64,000 bases of DNA from Protula sp. h YS-2021 (GCA_949752745.1 OX457025.1:100365587-100429586), one strand, 5' to 3'; positions 11,831-25,009 are shown, counted from the stretch's first letter. The notes: generated by a model not told the origin, from the sequence alone. Program-made: numbers and translations.

Positions 11831-13394
11831 GATGTATCGACTTTTGTGGTATGGCCATCATTGAAATATCTTTGGTTTGGAAATCGACCAATCACATTAC
11901 AGCATTTACCTAAGTCATGTGGCATTTGAAAATATCGGTATCAAGAAACTGAGATAGATGTTGGCGCTTATGTGACGTGTGTTCTCAAGTCACAGCCGTT
12001 TTTTGAAGATTCAGAATTCGTTTTGTGATTTATGTTATTGGTTGTAGCTATGGGTTAGACACTCGTGTGTTGAAATAAAAACCTTAATAAAACCTCAAGA
12101 CCTGGATACTATCTAAGGATGTACTAGCTGCTAACACCCTTCGTATGGATCCGGACGAACAAGCAAAGAATAAATACTGGATACGTGTGGTAGATAAGCT
12201 CAACCGTACTCACCCCTGTCCAAGTATCGAAAACGTTACACTACGCACTACTGAAAGTATGTACTTGCCGCCATAACTGAAAGCATCGCAGAGGAGTGCA
12301 CAAAATATCTTAATTTATTAGAGAGTATATTTGTACCTCATGAAATAAAACTAAAACCACACAGTATTATTGCACGCCCCTGGAAGTACCTGATACACCC
12401 CTGTATGCACCAAGCACGCCGTTGGATGCACCTGGTGCACCTCGATGGCTTCTGTTTCGCTGTTGTTGCTGAATGCACCTGCTTGCAACGCTACTATGGT
12501 GCGCCCATACAAGCCGACTGTCTTAGAAGTGTGCTGTGTGATAGCGCTGCGAGAACAAATGCAAATGATATTGTATTTATCATTTATTATTTAACGCGTT
12601 TATATTGCATTTAATCTGCAATAGCTGTAAACGCAAAACCCAATGAAAAAAAAAAACAAAACAACAACAACAGTATCTTATATAAAACGTTAAAGTAATA
12701 ATATCTAATTAAAAAGCACTTCACAGAAATTATGGTGTAGATAAAATTTTATGCTGATGCAAAACTACGGCGACAAAAAGTGTTGGTGGCGGTTCCAAAA
12801 GACGATGTTCCAGAACAATTCCTATTTCTGATATGCCATTACATTCTTCAAGCCAGAATGTTCAGCAATTTAAACATTAAAACTGAAGGTTTTACATTGA
12901 CGTTTCGCTGAAATATACAATTAAAACTGGACAAAAATGTGGCATTCTCTGAAAAGCTCCCAGTACCCATTACCCAGTACCAAATACTACGCGCTGGATC
13001 AAGTATCAACATCATTACAAAATGTTAGGATTCCAAAATATTGTAGCATTGAAACAAAAAAATTCGTGTTGTGAAAAGTGTCAAAGCTTCAATGTGTAGC
13101 TGCTCGATGGAGGTTAAGATATTATATTTATGCGCCTAGCGGGCCGTACATAAAAAATGATAGAAAAAAACCATGAATGCGGTATTTGTGGAACATGTAT
13201 TGTACCCCGCCTGAGTGAGATATGTGATAAAAGCTTTTTTTTTTCTTCAGTCTACGGGCATGCACGAGCTTTCCCTTCATGGCCTGTCCACACCGCCCTC
13301 CGGCTTCGGGCAAAAAAAAAAAAAAAGAAGACATTTCATGGTGCCAGTGGTCATCTTTTCATGGTTCGAATATTCACCTATTCTTTGTGCCAGT
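11831..13394. other. No gene seen
   Basis: AT-rich DNA with A runs at about 12645 and 13312-13326. One open frame of 69 codons near 12405 has no recognisable features. Confidence 0.4.
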
Positions 13395-13640
13395 GTCCTT
13401 TCCGCGGTGGAAATGTTGACCTTTTCACGGCATCAATGCGGACGTTTTCACGGTGCCAATGTTGACGTTTTCGAGGTGCCAATGTTGACCTGTTCGAGAT
13501 GCCAATGTTGAACTTTTCACAACGCTAATGTTGACCTTTTCGAGATGCCAGTGCTGATCTTTTCACGATACCAATGTTGACCTTTTCGAGATGACAATAT
13601 TGACCTTACAATGCCAGTGTTGACCCTTTCGCGGTGCTAA
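13395..13640. repeat. Degenerate tandem repeat with TGTTGACCTTTTCGAG units
   Basis: About eight copies of a unit of roughly 28-30 bp, AATGTTGACCTTTTC followed by ACGGTGCC or GAGATGCC. Confidence 0.8.
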
Positions 13641-14109
13641 TGTTCATTGCTGCATCCGCATCTTCTCGGGATTCACCAGTCAACATTTCCATGATCATTG
13701 TTCACATCTCAACTCACTTTAATTACCTGGTAGACATGTAAACATGTTAACAAGCCAGGCTTAAAAGACGTAAACAAAGTTTTGCTACAGAAACTCGGAC
13801 AGGTATCCGTTTTTCTGCAATTATCTGCAAAATACAATTATTTTCTTCTTTTTGCATTGATGCAGTTGCAACGATAGTTTACCTTTGCTCAAAACACAGC
13901 CTAGTGATTTTTTTTGCGTCCAAGAAAACCCCAGTGATGTTTTTATCTGGCTTGAAAGAAAATACAGTGATGTTTTTCTACTTTTCTTTCACAAGGCTTG
14001 TAATGTGTCATTTGATCAGAGTCCAACCATGGTAACCATGGTAACCACTAAAACCATGGAAACCACAGGAGGCTTTTTTTACAGAGCCGACGATTTTCTA
14101 TTCCGGGAA
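13641..14109. other. No gene seen
   Basis: Unique DNA. A short CCATGGTAACCATGG palindromic patch lies near 14027-14046. Confidence 0.35.
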
Positions 14110-14745
14110 TCTCAAAGAAAAGACCCCGCAAATGGGCCCACCTCACAAATAGGACCACCTAAAAAATGGGACCACTTCACAAATGGGACCACTTCACAAA
14201 TGGGACCACCTCACAAATGGGACCACCTCACAATTAGCGCCACTATTCAATAATTTCGTTCTTGGTGCCTTCCTTGTTGAAAAACCCCACAAATATGAGG
14301 GGATAACCTCGGAAATCGGACCAGTTTAGTTCTGACACAATAGTGGTCCAATTTCCAGGGTTCCACTGTATGTATTTTTGCATACGAATAGCGTGGAGAT
14401 AATCCATCCTTTAAATATCAACCCAACATTATTTTTTTCCGGTCGCATAAAAGCTCTTGCATTCGACTTCTAATTAAAAATAGGCACTGGTGACGTCAGC
14501 CTGAAAGTGAACGCTATCGAAATATCTGTTGTTTGTTTTTGTTTTGTTTTGTATGTTTTTTTTTTTCTCTTTAAATATAGAAAGAACATAGAGTGGAATT
14601 CTGGAAATAAGACGAAGTGTGAGGACTAAAGTCGCCTGGATGGTTCTGTTTGTGAGGTTCGCCGTAATGGGAACACACAGAAGAGAGTTAATGAACAGTG
14701 GTCCTATTTACGAGGTGCTCCCATTTGCAGGGGTGTTAGGGGTGG
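14110..14745. repeat. Dispersed AATGGGACCAC family, copy 1
   Basis: At 14130-14235 short direct repeats of ACAAATGGGACCACCTC occur. Inverted forms (GTGGTCC, CTCCCATTTGCAGGGG) occur at about 14345 and 14695-14740. The arrangement suggests an element with sub-repeated inverted ends. Related patches lie at 15915-16060, 25345-25560 and 45825-46110. No coding capacity was seen between them. Confidence 0.45.
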
Positions 14746-15914
14746 GGTGTGTGTGGGTGTGGGGGGGGCGGGGGCGGGGATGGCGCGGGGTCCTATCCGG
14801 GGGTTCCTCCGTGACTGCCTCCATCTTAACGGTACCGCTCGGAATCGATGGCATCAAAGAGCCTGACGGCATAAGAAATACTGTGCAGCGTCTTAAAGAA
14901 ATTATGGCGCAAAAAAGGTATAAAAAAGCAGAAAGTGCACCCGTTGACTGGTTTCAAGAGATTAAAAAAAACAACAAAAACTAAAAAGAAAAAAAAAAGA
15001 AGAAGTTTTACACGCTTTTGTCTGATGTGGATCAGAAATTTCCAGCTCTTTGGCAAGAAAGTGGTGCTGATGTAGAACGTTTGACTTAAGGTAGAATAGA
15101 TGTGAAGGAAAACTGTAAACAATTTCAGCTGTACAGAAGTATAGTGTATTATGATACAAGAACTGTCGTTTTAACAGATTAAAGATGATTAAACCCAACA
15201 CTACGTTTGTACACATGTTAAGTTCCTTATTTATTATTTACTTTTTATTTTTTTAATTTGGTTCGCTTTTTATACCAGTTCTTCCTTAAGTGTTGAGCAT
15301 AACAGTGCACATACTTGTATGTATACAGAAAAACAAAGAGAGCTAATTGGCAGGTATGGTTGCTACCTCCTCCCCCTCCCCTCCCCCTCCTCCCCCCTCC
15401 CCCTCCCCCCGCTTCCCCTCCCCCCGTTCCGCCTCCACCCTCCCTCCTCCTTGTTTCTGTTTGGCAATTATTACCAGTCTACCATAACAGACAGGCATGA
15501 ATTATGTAGAACCACCTCTTACATATCTCCGCAAGCAGGTAACAACAATTAAGCTATCCATCTCCCAAACGCTTGCTATATGTTACAAGGGCCTAAGTAC
15601 ACTCAGCAGTGCTTAGAAACGAAAATATTGGGCTCTCTCCTTAGAAACGTATCTCGGACAGCTTTTTTTTGGATATTACAACAGAGGTTCAATTTTCAGA
15701 TGATTTATCTACAAAAAATGAAAACAATACAATACAATACCTCAAAGAAAAAAAAATGTGTTGTTTAAAAACACATAAATAAGTAAAAGAATACTAATTG
15801 ATTTATTGGTGACATAATGCCCGCTGATTTGGATACGTCATACAAATTCACCGTGGCGTTGCAGTTGGATGCGAACACACCTCAAGCTGGCACACGTGCG
15901 AATCTGTCATATAT
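14746..15914. other. No gene seen; G-rich and C-rich tracts
   Basis: A G-rich tract lies at about 14745-14790 and a CCCCTCC pyrimidine tract at about 15366-15450. The rest is AT-rich. Proline-rich open frames across the pyrimidine tract are artefacts of composition. Confidence 0.45.
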
Positions 15915-16065
15915 AGGACCCGGCCCCGGAAATAGGACCATCAGCGGCCGGAAATAGAACCACTAGGGTCCGGAAATATCACCAATAGGGACCGCGAATA
16001 GGATCATCAGTGGGACTGAGATTAAGTGGTCCTACTTTCGGGATGTTCCTATTTTCGGGCTTCTT
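15915..16065. repeat. AATAGGACCA family, copy 2 (foldback-like)
   Basis: The left half has repeated GGAAATAGGACCATCAG-like units. The right half ends with GTGGTCCTACTTTCGGG and GTTCCTATTTTCGGG, the inverted form. The patch is about 150 bp and could form a hairpin. Confidence 0.5.
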
Positions 16066-16116
16066 GAAACTAAGAGGCATATAAACCAAGGCTTGTGGTT
16101 CGGTTTACGCTACGGT

Positions 16117-16310
16117 ACTTTACCGGATCGTCCTTTAGGAGGTTCCTTTACGAGATGGTCCTTTACGAGATGGTTCTTTACGAGATGGTCCTTTACGAGA
16201 TGGTCCTTTACAAGATGGTCATTTACGAGATGGCTTTTACCAGATCGTCCTTTACGAGATCGACCGTCCTTTACGAGATGGTCCTTTACTAGATGGTTCT
16301 TTAGCCGGGG
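16117..16310. repeat. 15-bp tandem repeat array
   Basis: About 12 copies of TTTACGAGATGGTCC with single-base variation. Confidence 0.95.
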
Positions 16311-16749
16311 TTTGGTTGTATCTGATCGTTTTATATTAATGAGTGATAGGGCTGTCATTAAACTTTTTTCACCCCTGAAAGTTTTCATTTTAAAATTCAG
16401 CCATTGGAACTTTACATTATTGTATTATAAAACGAACATACGGTTCTTTTTTCGCAATTAGGCGCGGCGATAATTATTTATGAGTTCAGCAGTGTAATTA
16501 AGACTAATTAGAACTGAAATGCTTGTCATTAAATAATCTGTCGCTAGACAAAAAATGATGGTGCGTCTTGAAATGTGGTGCTTGCTTACATATAGTTAAA
16601 AAAAATCGCAGTCGCCATTAGGGTCAAAAGCATTTAGCCAGTTTACGGTTGTTTCAAGTGCGCATGCTCAGTAGACGAAATTCGCAGGATTCTACAATGC
16701 GGAAAACATGGGAAATAAAACAGGAAAATGTATAAAAATTATATTTTCA
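16311..16749. other. No gene seen
   Basis: AT-rich DNA between two arrays, with no supported features. Confidence 0.4.
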
Positions 16750-17030
16750 CCGTCATGACGTATCGATCAGGTGTTATGACGTATCGATCAGGTGTCATGA
16801 CGTATCGATCAGGTGTCGTGACGTATCGATCAGGCGTCATGACGTATCGATCAGGTGTCGTGACGTATCGATCAGGTGTCGTGACGTATCGATCACGTGT
16901 CATGACGTATCGATCAGGTGTCATGCGGTATCGATCAGGTGTCATGACGTATCGATCAGGTGTCATGACGTATCGATCAGGTATCATGACGTATCGATCA
17001 GGTGTCGTGATGTATCGATCATGTGTCAAA
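16750..17030. repeat. 21-bp tandem repeat array
   Basis: About 13 copies of the 21-bp unit GACGTATCGATCAGGTGTCAT. Each contains the palindrome ATCGAT. The period is a multiple of three, so a seven-residue repeat stays open on both strands. There is no reason to treat it as a protein. Confidence 0.95.
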
Positions 17031-17800
17031 ACTTTATTAGAACAGAGGAAAATTTGTTTATGATGTTATGAAAATGGTGTTCTTATGTATTTCTCCATTG
17101 GCTTCTGTGTTTCTAAGTTTCCCCACTTCTATGTTTATCCCTCATACACCCCCAGCCCCACCCCACCCCAACCCCGCCCCCCCCCAAAAAAATGGAGTCC
17201 TGTTATTTTGCGTAAATCCCGTAGGCGACACTGAGAATCCGGTTGTAGTGAACCCCTTTGGAATGTTCGAATGATTGGTTACTGTGTCTTCAGGTGCACA
17301 TTGGCCTAGTTAATTGGCAACAGATGGCACCATTGATTCGTCGTTTAATAGAGGTTCCATTGAATCTGAATGCATAGATTATTTATACATGGTCAGGAGC
17401 TTTTTTTATGTCTTTCTCGGAGAACGCCCATTAATGGCGCCTGCGGTGGGACAATTCTGACAACGTCCCCTGGCATTTGTGACGTGTGTCGTTTAGATAA
17501 GCTGCTGGATTATTGTAAAAACAACCAACGTGTGAATGGCCATTGGGGGATGTCAGTGGCATGGCTTCGCTTCGGTGGACTGCTCTCTGTTATCTGATAA
17601 AAAGATAAAAGTACGAAAGAAATCCAAAAAGAAACACGAAGTAAACAAAAAAAATAAAACAAAAAGCGGGGGTAACGCAATAATTGTTTGGGGCTTTCAG
17701 TCCCAAATGACAAAAAGAGGAGCTCTTCTTACTCATAGCATCATATCAGTGGCTAGGACGTAAAAGCGCTAAATAAATATTGAGAAAAAGGTATCAAAAG
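17031..17800. other. No gene seen
   Basis: Mixed DNA with a C-rich stretch at about 17150-17190 followed by A residues. No supported coding region. Confidence 0.4.
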
Positions 17801-17990
17801 CGCAAAACGAAAGTAGTCAAAAGGTGTCAAAAGCGCAAAAAAGTAGTCAAAAGGTGTCAAAAGCGCAAAAAAGTAGTCAAAAGGTGTCAAAAGCGCAAAA
17901 AGAAAGTAGTCAAAAGGTGTCAAAAGCGCAAAAAGAAAGTAGTCAAAAGGTGTCAAAAGCGCAAAAAGAAAGTAGTCAAAAGCGCAAATT
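17801..17990. repeat. 30/33-bp tandem repeat array
   Basis: About six copies of AGTAGTCAAAAGGTGTCAAA plus AGCGCAAAAA. Early copies have a 30-bp period and later ones 33 bp, through a GAA insertion. Related GCGCTTTTG motifs recur at about 18465-18540. Confidence 0.9.
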
Positions 17991-19224
17991 CCTTAACCTG
18001 GTAAAATGGGTGATTTTTTCAATACACCAGGAAACTGGGTTAACACATTTCTGCAAGTCGCTTGTGGTATTCAAACCACGGATTACGTCACCATTATAGG
18101 AGTCTGGATACGCCAAAACCAGCCACAAAACAAGAGCAAGAAAAACTCCACTGTCTCAAGAAACAACATACAAAGATGAGAAATCACGAGATAACCCGCA
18201 AAGACTTCGTTTGAAGTATCGGACATAAATTTCGAGCAGTCAGTTTGTAACGATGAAGGCAGTATTTAAAGTCACTTTATAAAGATGAAATCAGGATTTG
18301 AAGTCACTTTGTAAATATGGAAGTAGTATTTTTTTAAGTCACTTGAGACAGTTGTTTGTGATTTAACCTGTAGAGGGACTCTTAGAGTTGGGTTAAATGG
18401 CTGTGCCGACTGTGTTAACCACCGTTGTCGTTTTAGCAGTTGTATCTTAATCTGTGATTTTTTGCGCTTTTGGTACATAAAAAGATTTGCGCCTTTACGT
18501 CTTTTTTATTTGCGCTTTTGCGTCCTTTATTTTTGCGCGTTCGCGTCCCAAATTTGTACTTTTGAGTTTTAACCATCTCAGTTGAGCCCCAGAGCAAAAT
18601 AGGACAGCTGATCTGACTAGTTTCAAAGCCTCTTGGTAAACTAATTAACTAATTCGTGTCACGAACCGGTTAAAAAGTCGACACGGATTCGTGATAACGC
18701 GAGGCAGTAATTAGGCATTACGTCAGTGACAAAGCGTTTACGAAAGCCGCCCCAAACCCTAAAAGCTTTTTTTTTCTGGACATAGGCAAAATAGCAGCAG
18801 AGTTCAGTGAGAAAACTTCTGCATTTATGTGCACATAAAGAACTTTCAGCTGGCCCTGTGGCCATTCTTTTTGGCGGTGGGAAGCATGCTGATGTAGTCA
18901 TTCTTTGCGGTGGGAATCATGCTGCCTTATCCATAATATGAGGACGCATTCGCGGTGACGTACTTTTTTTTTTTTTTGGTGTATGTTTTGCATTCAGCAG
19001 GCAGCATACAGCAACGTCATCACGACGATAAAAAGCATAAAGACTGACACTTATGCATAGTGGTATTCAAATATTCAGTGACATAACCAAGACACCCCCT
19101 CCCCCTCATTCCATCCCCCCCCCCCCCCCCGCAACCCGCGTGGGTCTGTCCAAAGAATTCTGATGGATAAAAATATTCATTAAACTGTGAGATTAAACAT
19201 ATCAATATCAGCATGATCTCGCCA
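17991..19224. other. No gene seen
   Basis: A few short repeats of AAGTCACTTTGTAAATATG type lie near 18265-18345, a T run near 18965 and a C run near 19112-19130. No gene. Confidence 0.4.
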
Positions 19225-19670
19225 TGGCTGTTTTAGTGTTGTTCTCTGTTGTACGAACAAATCGAACAAGGGGATTGAAACAGAGCTATCATCTGTGGTG
19301 TTCCTCAAATCGTACAAACAAAGCGAACAAGCCGTTGTTGTCAAGCAGCCAACCTCTTCGGCGGTTCGGCCTTGTTGTGTATAACACCTTGTTACTCCGC
19401 AGACCCACTGGGGATTCCGCGAATATAGTACTCATAAAGTGAGGGACTGCTTTTTGAAACATCCATCCGCTCTGTGTTTATACATAACACATAGATATCT
19501 CAGAGGTCATCTGTTTTATAACAACGCCGAACAAGCATTATTGGTTGGGAACAGAGCTGCCATCTGCAGTGTTCCTCAACTCGTAGCAACAAATCGAACA
19601 AACATTATTGGTTGGCAACAGGTCAGCACTCTGCAATGTTCCTCAAATCGTACGAACGAAATATTCACAG
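19225..19670. repeat. Degenerate long-unit repeat (about 69 bp and variants)
   Basis: Four partial copies of a unit containing AACAGAGCTRYCATCTG, GTGTTCCTCAAATCGTA and CAAATCGAACAA. They start near 19245, 19290, 19545 and 19615. Confidence 0.6.
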
Positions 19671-20919
19671 CGGGATCGTGTAAACAGGGGAACCAGAACC
19701 ACAAGCCTGGGTGTTCCACTAAATCACACCGAAAGATACAAATCGGGGGGGCACTTCATATCTCGTGTTGATAGTCAATAGCAGCATACCTTCACGTTCT
19801 ACAGGGCCCTAAATGTCAAGTTTTTCTTTTCTAGGATATGTCATTTTGAAAGGAAATACCAGGTCTATGATAGATCATTAGAATGATAATACATGTCGTC
19901 TAGTTTTTTTTTTAACTGATATAAAAAGTAAGGGACATATTATGTAAATACATAGCGATGCTTTTTCTAACAAAACAGGAACTAGAATGCCTGCAATTTG
20001 AGTTCTGAACTATCACATAAGGAGACGATCAAATATCAGACATTGAAATAAAACAGGAATTAAAAAACTGTTCAAACAAATGAGATCTTGGCACGCCTCC
20101 TTCACGGCATCATTTGAATTATAACAATTTGCGGTATAATTTCTCAGCACTTATTAATCAGCTCTGAGGAAGAACTTGAAAAAAAAACTGATTTTACTTT
20201 AGACAGCAATAATATTTATTTTTTACCGATGTTTTGGTTGATTTCGTTGTTTGTTTTTCTTTCTTTTTTTTAACAATCAAGATTTGTTATAAAATTTCTG
20301 CTCAATTTACACGAGTCGGATAAGAAATAATAGCACTTAAGAGAGGAAAAAAGGAGCAGCATTCTTCCTGATAGCTTTTTTTTTGTAGTTGTAGGGGGTG
20401 TCTTTTTATTCGTCTATTTGCTGTACTATCATGACTGTAAGAAGTCACAATCAACTATAGCAAGTACTACGGTTATTGACTACTCACATAAAAGAAAATA
20501 CAACGATGTTAAAAAAAAGACGCAGATGGAATTTATATAAGAAGCAAGTCATTGACTGAAAAAAAAAAGAATGAATGAATGGATGGATGGAATAGCGATT
20601 GCTGGAGCACGGATAGTTGCTGGATATAATCGGTGGGTTGAATAATTAGTAGATTGTGACTTAATGAGTGATAGAATTAGTAAACAGCGACGGGGATAGA
20701 GTGACCCAGTAAGATAATTAGTGGATAGTGATTTGATGTAATTCGTGGCTTTGGATAATTAATGGTTAATGTAGTAGTCTACGAGACTGCAACCTGATCC
20801 AGTATGTGACTAGAGTGGGCGGTAAACTGGATATTGTTATTGAGTGAAAGCAGTGCTGGAAAAGACAGAAATGCTACTCTTCAGGACAGACAGGAACAAT
20901 CTGCATGTGAAACGGGTGA
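19671..20919. other. No gene seen
   Basis: AT-rich DNA with several T runs and a short GAATGAATGGATGGATGG stretch near 20570. No coding frame of note. Confidence 0.4.
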
Positions 20920-21190
20920 GTGTCACAGAGCATGTGTGTCAGTGGCTGAGTGTGGTGTCACAGGGCATACGTGTCAGTGGGTGATGTGGTGTCACAAGGC
21001 ATGCCTGTCAATGGGAGAGTGGTGTCACAGGGTATGCGTGTCAGTGGGTGAGTGTGGTGTCACAAGGCATGCGTGTCAATGAGTGAGTGTGGTGTCACAG
21101 GGCATGCGTGTCAGTGGGTGAGTGTGGTGTCACAAGGCATGCGTGTCAATGAGTGAGTGTGGTGTCACAGGGCATGCGTGTCAGGGAGTC
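20920..21190. repeat. 35-bp tandem repeat array
   Basis: About seven copies of GTGTGGTGTCACARGGCATG plus CGTGTCARTGRGTGA. Confidence 0.9.
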
Positions 21191-21230
21191 AAACAGACCC
21201 AAGTAAGCAGTCTCCACTCAACAATCCCCG

Positions 21231-22008
21231 CCCAGTAAACATTGCGACATTGCCAATCAGCCTTAGATAGACGTCACACCCGACGTCGGATCAACGTCGC
21301 GTTTTGGTTGTTTATGGAAGTCGAAACAACGTATATCTTCCGACGTTGGATAGACATCGATTATTCGACGATTAATCAACGTTGCGTGAAAGTTGCAAAG
21401 GGACGTCGAAACAACGTTTATCTCCCGATGTTGTCTAAACGGTGGAAAATAGTAGTCTAGAGTGGTTCCAGGCAGCAGCAATCATAGTGCGGTCTAGACC
21501 TCCGTCACAACACCCCCACCCTTGGATCATCCGGTAACACGGTAACACAGGATGTGCATGATGTCGATCTCTAATAATACTTTTCAAAAGAAGACGGGAA
21601 AAACCTGCTTGCTCCTGAACCTCCCCGTATTTTACGTTCTCGTTTTGGTCTTTTTTTAGACATGACCTGTCGTGGCTACCATTTTCTTTGAGTGATAACA
21701 TGAAGAGATTGTTTTTTTTTTTGGTTGTGATTCCGACACCTGTGCATTGTTGAATTTCGACGTCTTTCCAACGTTGCACCAAAGACGTTGATTAAACGGC
21801 GGAGAAAGCTGCATTTCGGTTGAGACCAGAAAATGACGTCTAAAAAACGTTGCCTATCCAACGCCTGTTCAACGTTGTGTCAAAGACGCTGGTAAGGCAT
21901 TGGTTTATGATCGCGACCAATCACAACCCAAGTACAGCGTTAATGTAATTGTTTGTTCGGGTCGACATCTCTGTCTCAAATCGGCGTTGAATCGGAAGGT
22001 TTACTGGG
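21231..22008. mobile_element. MITE-like element copy 2, GACGTC/AACGTT-rich
   Basis: The ends are CCCAGTAAAC and GTTTACTGGG, an exact 10-bp inverted repeat. The internal layout matches copy 1 (11077-11830): opposing GACGTCG/AACGTTG arrays around a central block with CTCGTTTTGGTC and GGCTACCATTTTC. It is 778 bp and has no coding capacity. Confidence 0.75.
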
Positions 22009-22049
22009 GCGAGCAAAAACAGCTGTGTACCGGTTAATGGTGGTGCAAC

Positions 22050-22268
22050 GTGTCTGCGGCATCCCCTAGACACCGTGGTAGTGCCCGGGGCGGTGACCTA
22101 GTGACGTGTGCGGCATCCCCTAGACACCGTAGTAATGCCTGGGACGGTAACCTGGTGCAGTGTCTGTGGCATCCCCTAGACACCGTAGTAGTGTCCGGGG
22201 CGGTGACCTAGTGACGTGTGCGGCATTCCCTAGACACCGTCGTAGTGTCCCGGGGCGGTGACCTATTA
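22050..22268. repeat. 54-bp tandem repeat array
   Basis: Four copies of a unit containing GGCATCCCCTAGACACCGT and GGGGCGGTGACCTAGTG. Confidence 0.9.
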
Positions 22269-22905
22269 CAATGCTGCTACTTCTATTGAATAAAAATAGA
22301 AACAATTGTTAGACGTGGTGTTTTGTCGAAGTTTGGGATATTTCTTTTCTTGCAGATTTAATACCAAATGCTAAGAAATTCTTAAGAAATATCTTTAGGT
22401 TTAACTTCGGTTGTGACAGCTAAGTGGGGTCATACTGAAGCTTTTGACAATAGGACAAAAGAGGCGAAACTTTGTTGCAATGAACGACAAGACCCGACAA
22501 GACCCGAGCCCTTTCCATGCCATTGTTTTGTTTTTAAATATCTGGGATTTAACACAGGTTTTAACTTCAAAACACTGATTCGAATTAACTATTTGTAAGA
22601 CAAAGTCATGTGCGGCAAAGAGAGCATGAACATCCGTTGTGACGTCACGCTCAGCGTCTGTAGTGCCCTGCTGACCAGTCAACTTCATGCTTTTCACAGC
22701 GTTTTTGGGTCATTTTGTATTAACAAAATTTAAACCTGTATGCTCAGGTATCTGTAAAAAGTTTGAGCCCGTGAAAAAGCCGGGTTTCTTTCTTTTCTTT
22801 TCTTTTTATCTTTTTTGTCTCTTTGCTTGTTTTGTTGTTTTTTTTTGTTTAATTTAAACATGTAGATAATTTCAATGGGGCGCCCGTGCGATAAAAACTT
22901 TGGAT
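22269..22905. other. No gene seen
   Basis: Mixed DNA with a T-rich stretch at about 22788-22850. No supported gene. Confidence 0.4.
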
Positions 22906-23285
22906 AAGCAACGTTGTTTAGACGCTGCTTTTGGTCGCAACCAAAAGTCCACTTTCTCCGACCTTTAATCAACGTCTTTGATGCAACTTTGAACAGGCGT
23001 CAGAAAATCGACATTCTACACATGTCGTGGAAGCCAAGACAGGTCGTTTGGAAAATGTACCAAAATGAGGACGTGAAATATGATAATTTTGGAGCTAGCA
23101 TATTTTTCCACCTACGTTTGCAAAATGTTCGTGGACATTACCTTCGTACATGTCCTGCGTGACCCGATGACCTATGGGTGGGGTGGCCAGTACTATGACA
23201 CTGACCATGACACTTAATCATTGTTATTGTGAAAATGACGATTCTAGACTAATATTTTCCCGACGTCTATGCAACGTCATGTTTG
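22906..23285. mobile_element. MITE-like element copy 3, truncated and inverted
   Basis: The first 30 bases, beginning AAGCAACGTTGTTTAGACGC, are the reverse complement of a segment of copy 1 at about 11638-11668. The central block (GACAGGTCGT, CAAAATGAGGACG) matches the central block of copies 1 and 2 in reverse orientation. Neither terminal CCCAGTAAAC is present. Confidence 0.6.
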
Positions 23286-23299
23286 TTGGAGAAAAACGT

Positions 23300-23840
23300 A
23301 GTCATGGCGTGTCCGGGGACACGCCGTGACTACGTTTTTCGGGGACACGCCCTGACTACATTGTCCGGGGACACGTCGTGACTACGTTTTCCGAGGACAC
23401 GCCCTGACTACGTTTTCGGGGGACATGCCCTGACTGCGTTTTCCGGGGACACGCCTTGACTGCGTTTTCCGGGGACACGCCATGACTACGTCTTCCGGGG
23501 ACACGTCATGACTACGTTTTCCCGGGACACGCCCTGACTGCGTTTTCCGGGGACACGCCTTGACTGCGTTTTCCGGGGACACGCCGTGACTACGTCTTTG
23601 GGGGACGCGCCCTGACTACGTTTTCCGGGGGCACGCCGTGACTGCGTTTTCCGGGGAGATGCCCTGACTGCGTTTTTCGGGGACACGCCTTGACTGCGTT
23701 TTCCGGGGACACGCCGTGACTACGTCTTCCGGGGACACGCCATGACTACGTTTTCCCGGGACACGCCCTGACTGCGTTTTCCGGGGACGCGCCCTGACTA
23801 CGTTTTCCGGGGACACGCAGTGACTGCTTTTTCCGGTCTC
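23300..23840. repeat. 26-bp tandem repeat array
   Basis: About 20 copies of CCGGGGACACGCCNTGACTR plus CGTTTT. It begins directly after MITE copy 3. Confidence 0.95.
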
Positions 23841-24233
23841 ACATCACCACGGGTCGTCTGTACCATCCTGCCCTTTGACTCCCCGCATGTGGTTAGGAAT
23901 CAATGGCACGGAAATAGCTCTGTGCCATCTCATTGAACAGCGATATTTGCTTTTCAGTCCTCGTGAAGTGGATTAAAACATGCATATATCAGCGAGAAGG
24001 AGGCCCTGACTTTGTCTGCCTTGATTTATATACAGACATAAAAGATAAGTACTGACATTTCGATGAGATACAAGTAGATATAGCAAAAACTCACCCGCTG
24101 TATCAACAAAAAAAAACGCTCTAAAAACGCCCTGAAAACGCCCCAGACAGGTGCTGATGTTATGTGGAGGGAGGCGGCATACCCTCACGCCTAACTTCAT
24201 CTATAAAGCAATATATTAAACAGATTGAAAATT

Positions 24234-24238
<5 letters not shown>
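23841..24238. other. No gene seen
   Basis: Unique-looking DNA, no supported features. Confidence 0.4.

Positions 24239-24304
<66 letters not shown>
24239..24304. repeat. (AG)n microsatellite
   Basis: About 32 perfect AG dinucleotides. Confidence 0.98.
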
Positions 24305-24306
<2 letters not shown>

Positions 24307-25009
24307 GGAAAAATCTCCAATATAAACCTGATCTCAGATATGACAACAGTGGCAGTTTCAAAACCCAAATTAGACGGTTTTTATTCATGTTTGTATTTCT
24401 TTGTTTATTATTTTCTTCTTTTTCATACTTTTTTATTAAAACGACAGAAGATCAGACTGATTAATTGTTAGCTCGTGGTGGGAGGGCGGGGGGGGGGGTT
24501 GGAGAGGGGCGGGAGGCTGATCATGTTCCCAACCGTCGTAGTAGGAGGAAGTGAAGCTGATCCTAGAGCCACATTTAACCGCCCAAACAAAAAGAAGAGG
24601 GGGAGGCATTATTTAAAATGTACATATGAGCGGACAGTTTACAAATGCCCCCCCCCCCCCCCCTTCAACAGCAGCTGACACTGTTTTTATTTTAATCCTA
24701 TTTTTTCTCAGCTCGCTTTTGAAATTAACGACAATATGATTAGTTGTTTTGAGACCTCTGTCGGATACGTTTATAGAACAAAAGTATAGCGATAATATAG
24801 CGATGATATAGCGATAATATAGCGATAATATAGTACCCCGGGACAGGACGATGCTGCCTTTTAGGACGGATAAAAACAACACACACGTGTCAAGGGTGAG
24901 CATCACTGGGGTTTTCTTTTTATTGATTTCTTAATGAATATGGTTTGTAGCTATTGATCTTTATAGGAAATTTGATAACTGTTAAAAAGTGGCTATGGGA
25001 CGATTTCAC
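24305..25009. other. No gene seen; homopolymer tracts
   Basis: A G-rich tract lies at about 24480-24500, a C run of about 17 at 24647-24663, and a short GATATAGCGATAATATAGCG repeat at about 24785-24833. Confidence 0.5.

Noticed and set aside
16728..17063. Seven-residue-repeat protein (TYRSGVM)
   Set aside because: 21-bp repeat is a multiple of three; the frame is open on both strands, with no start context or unique flanks.
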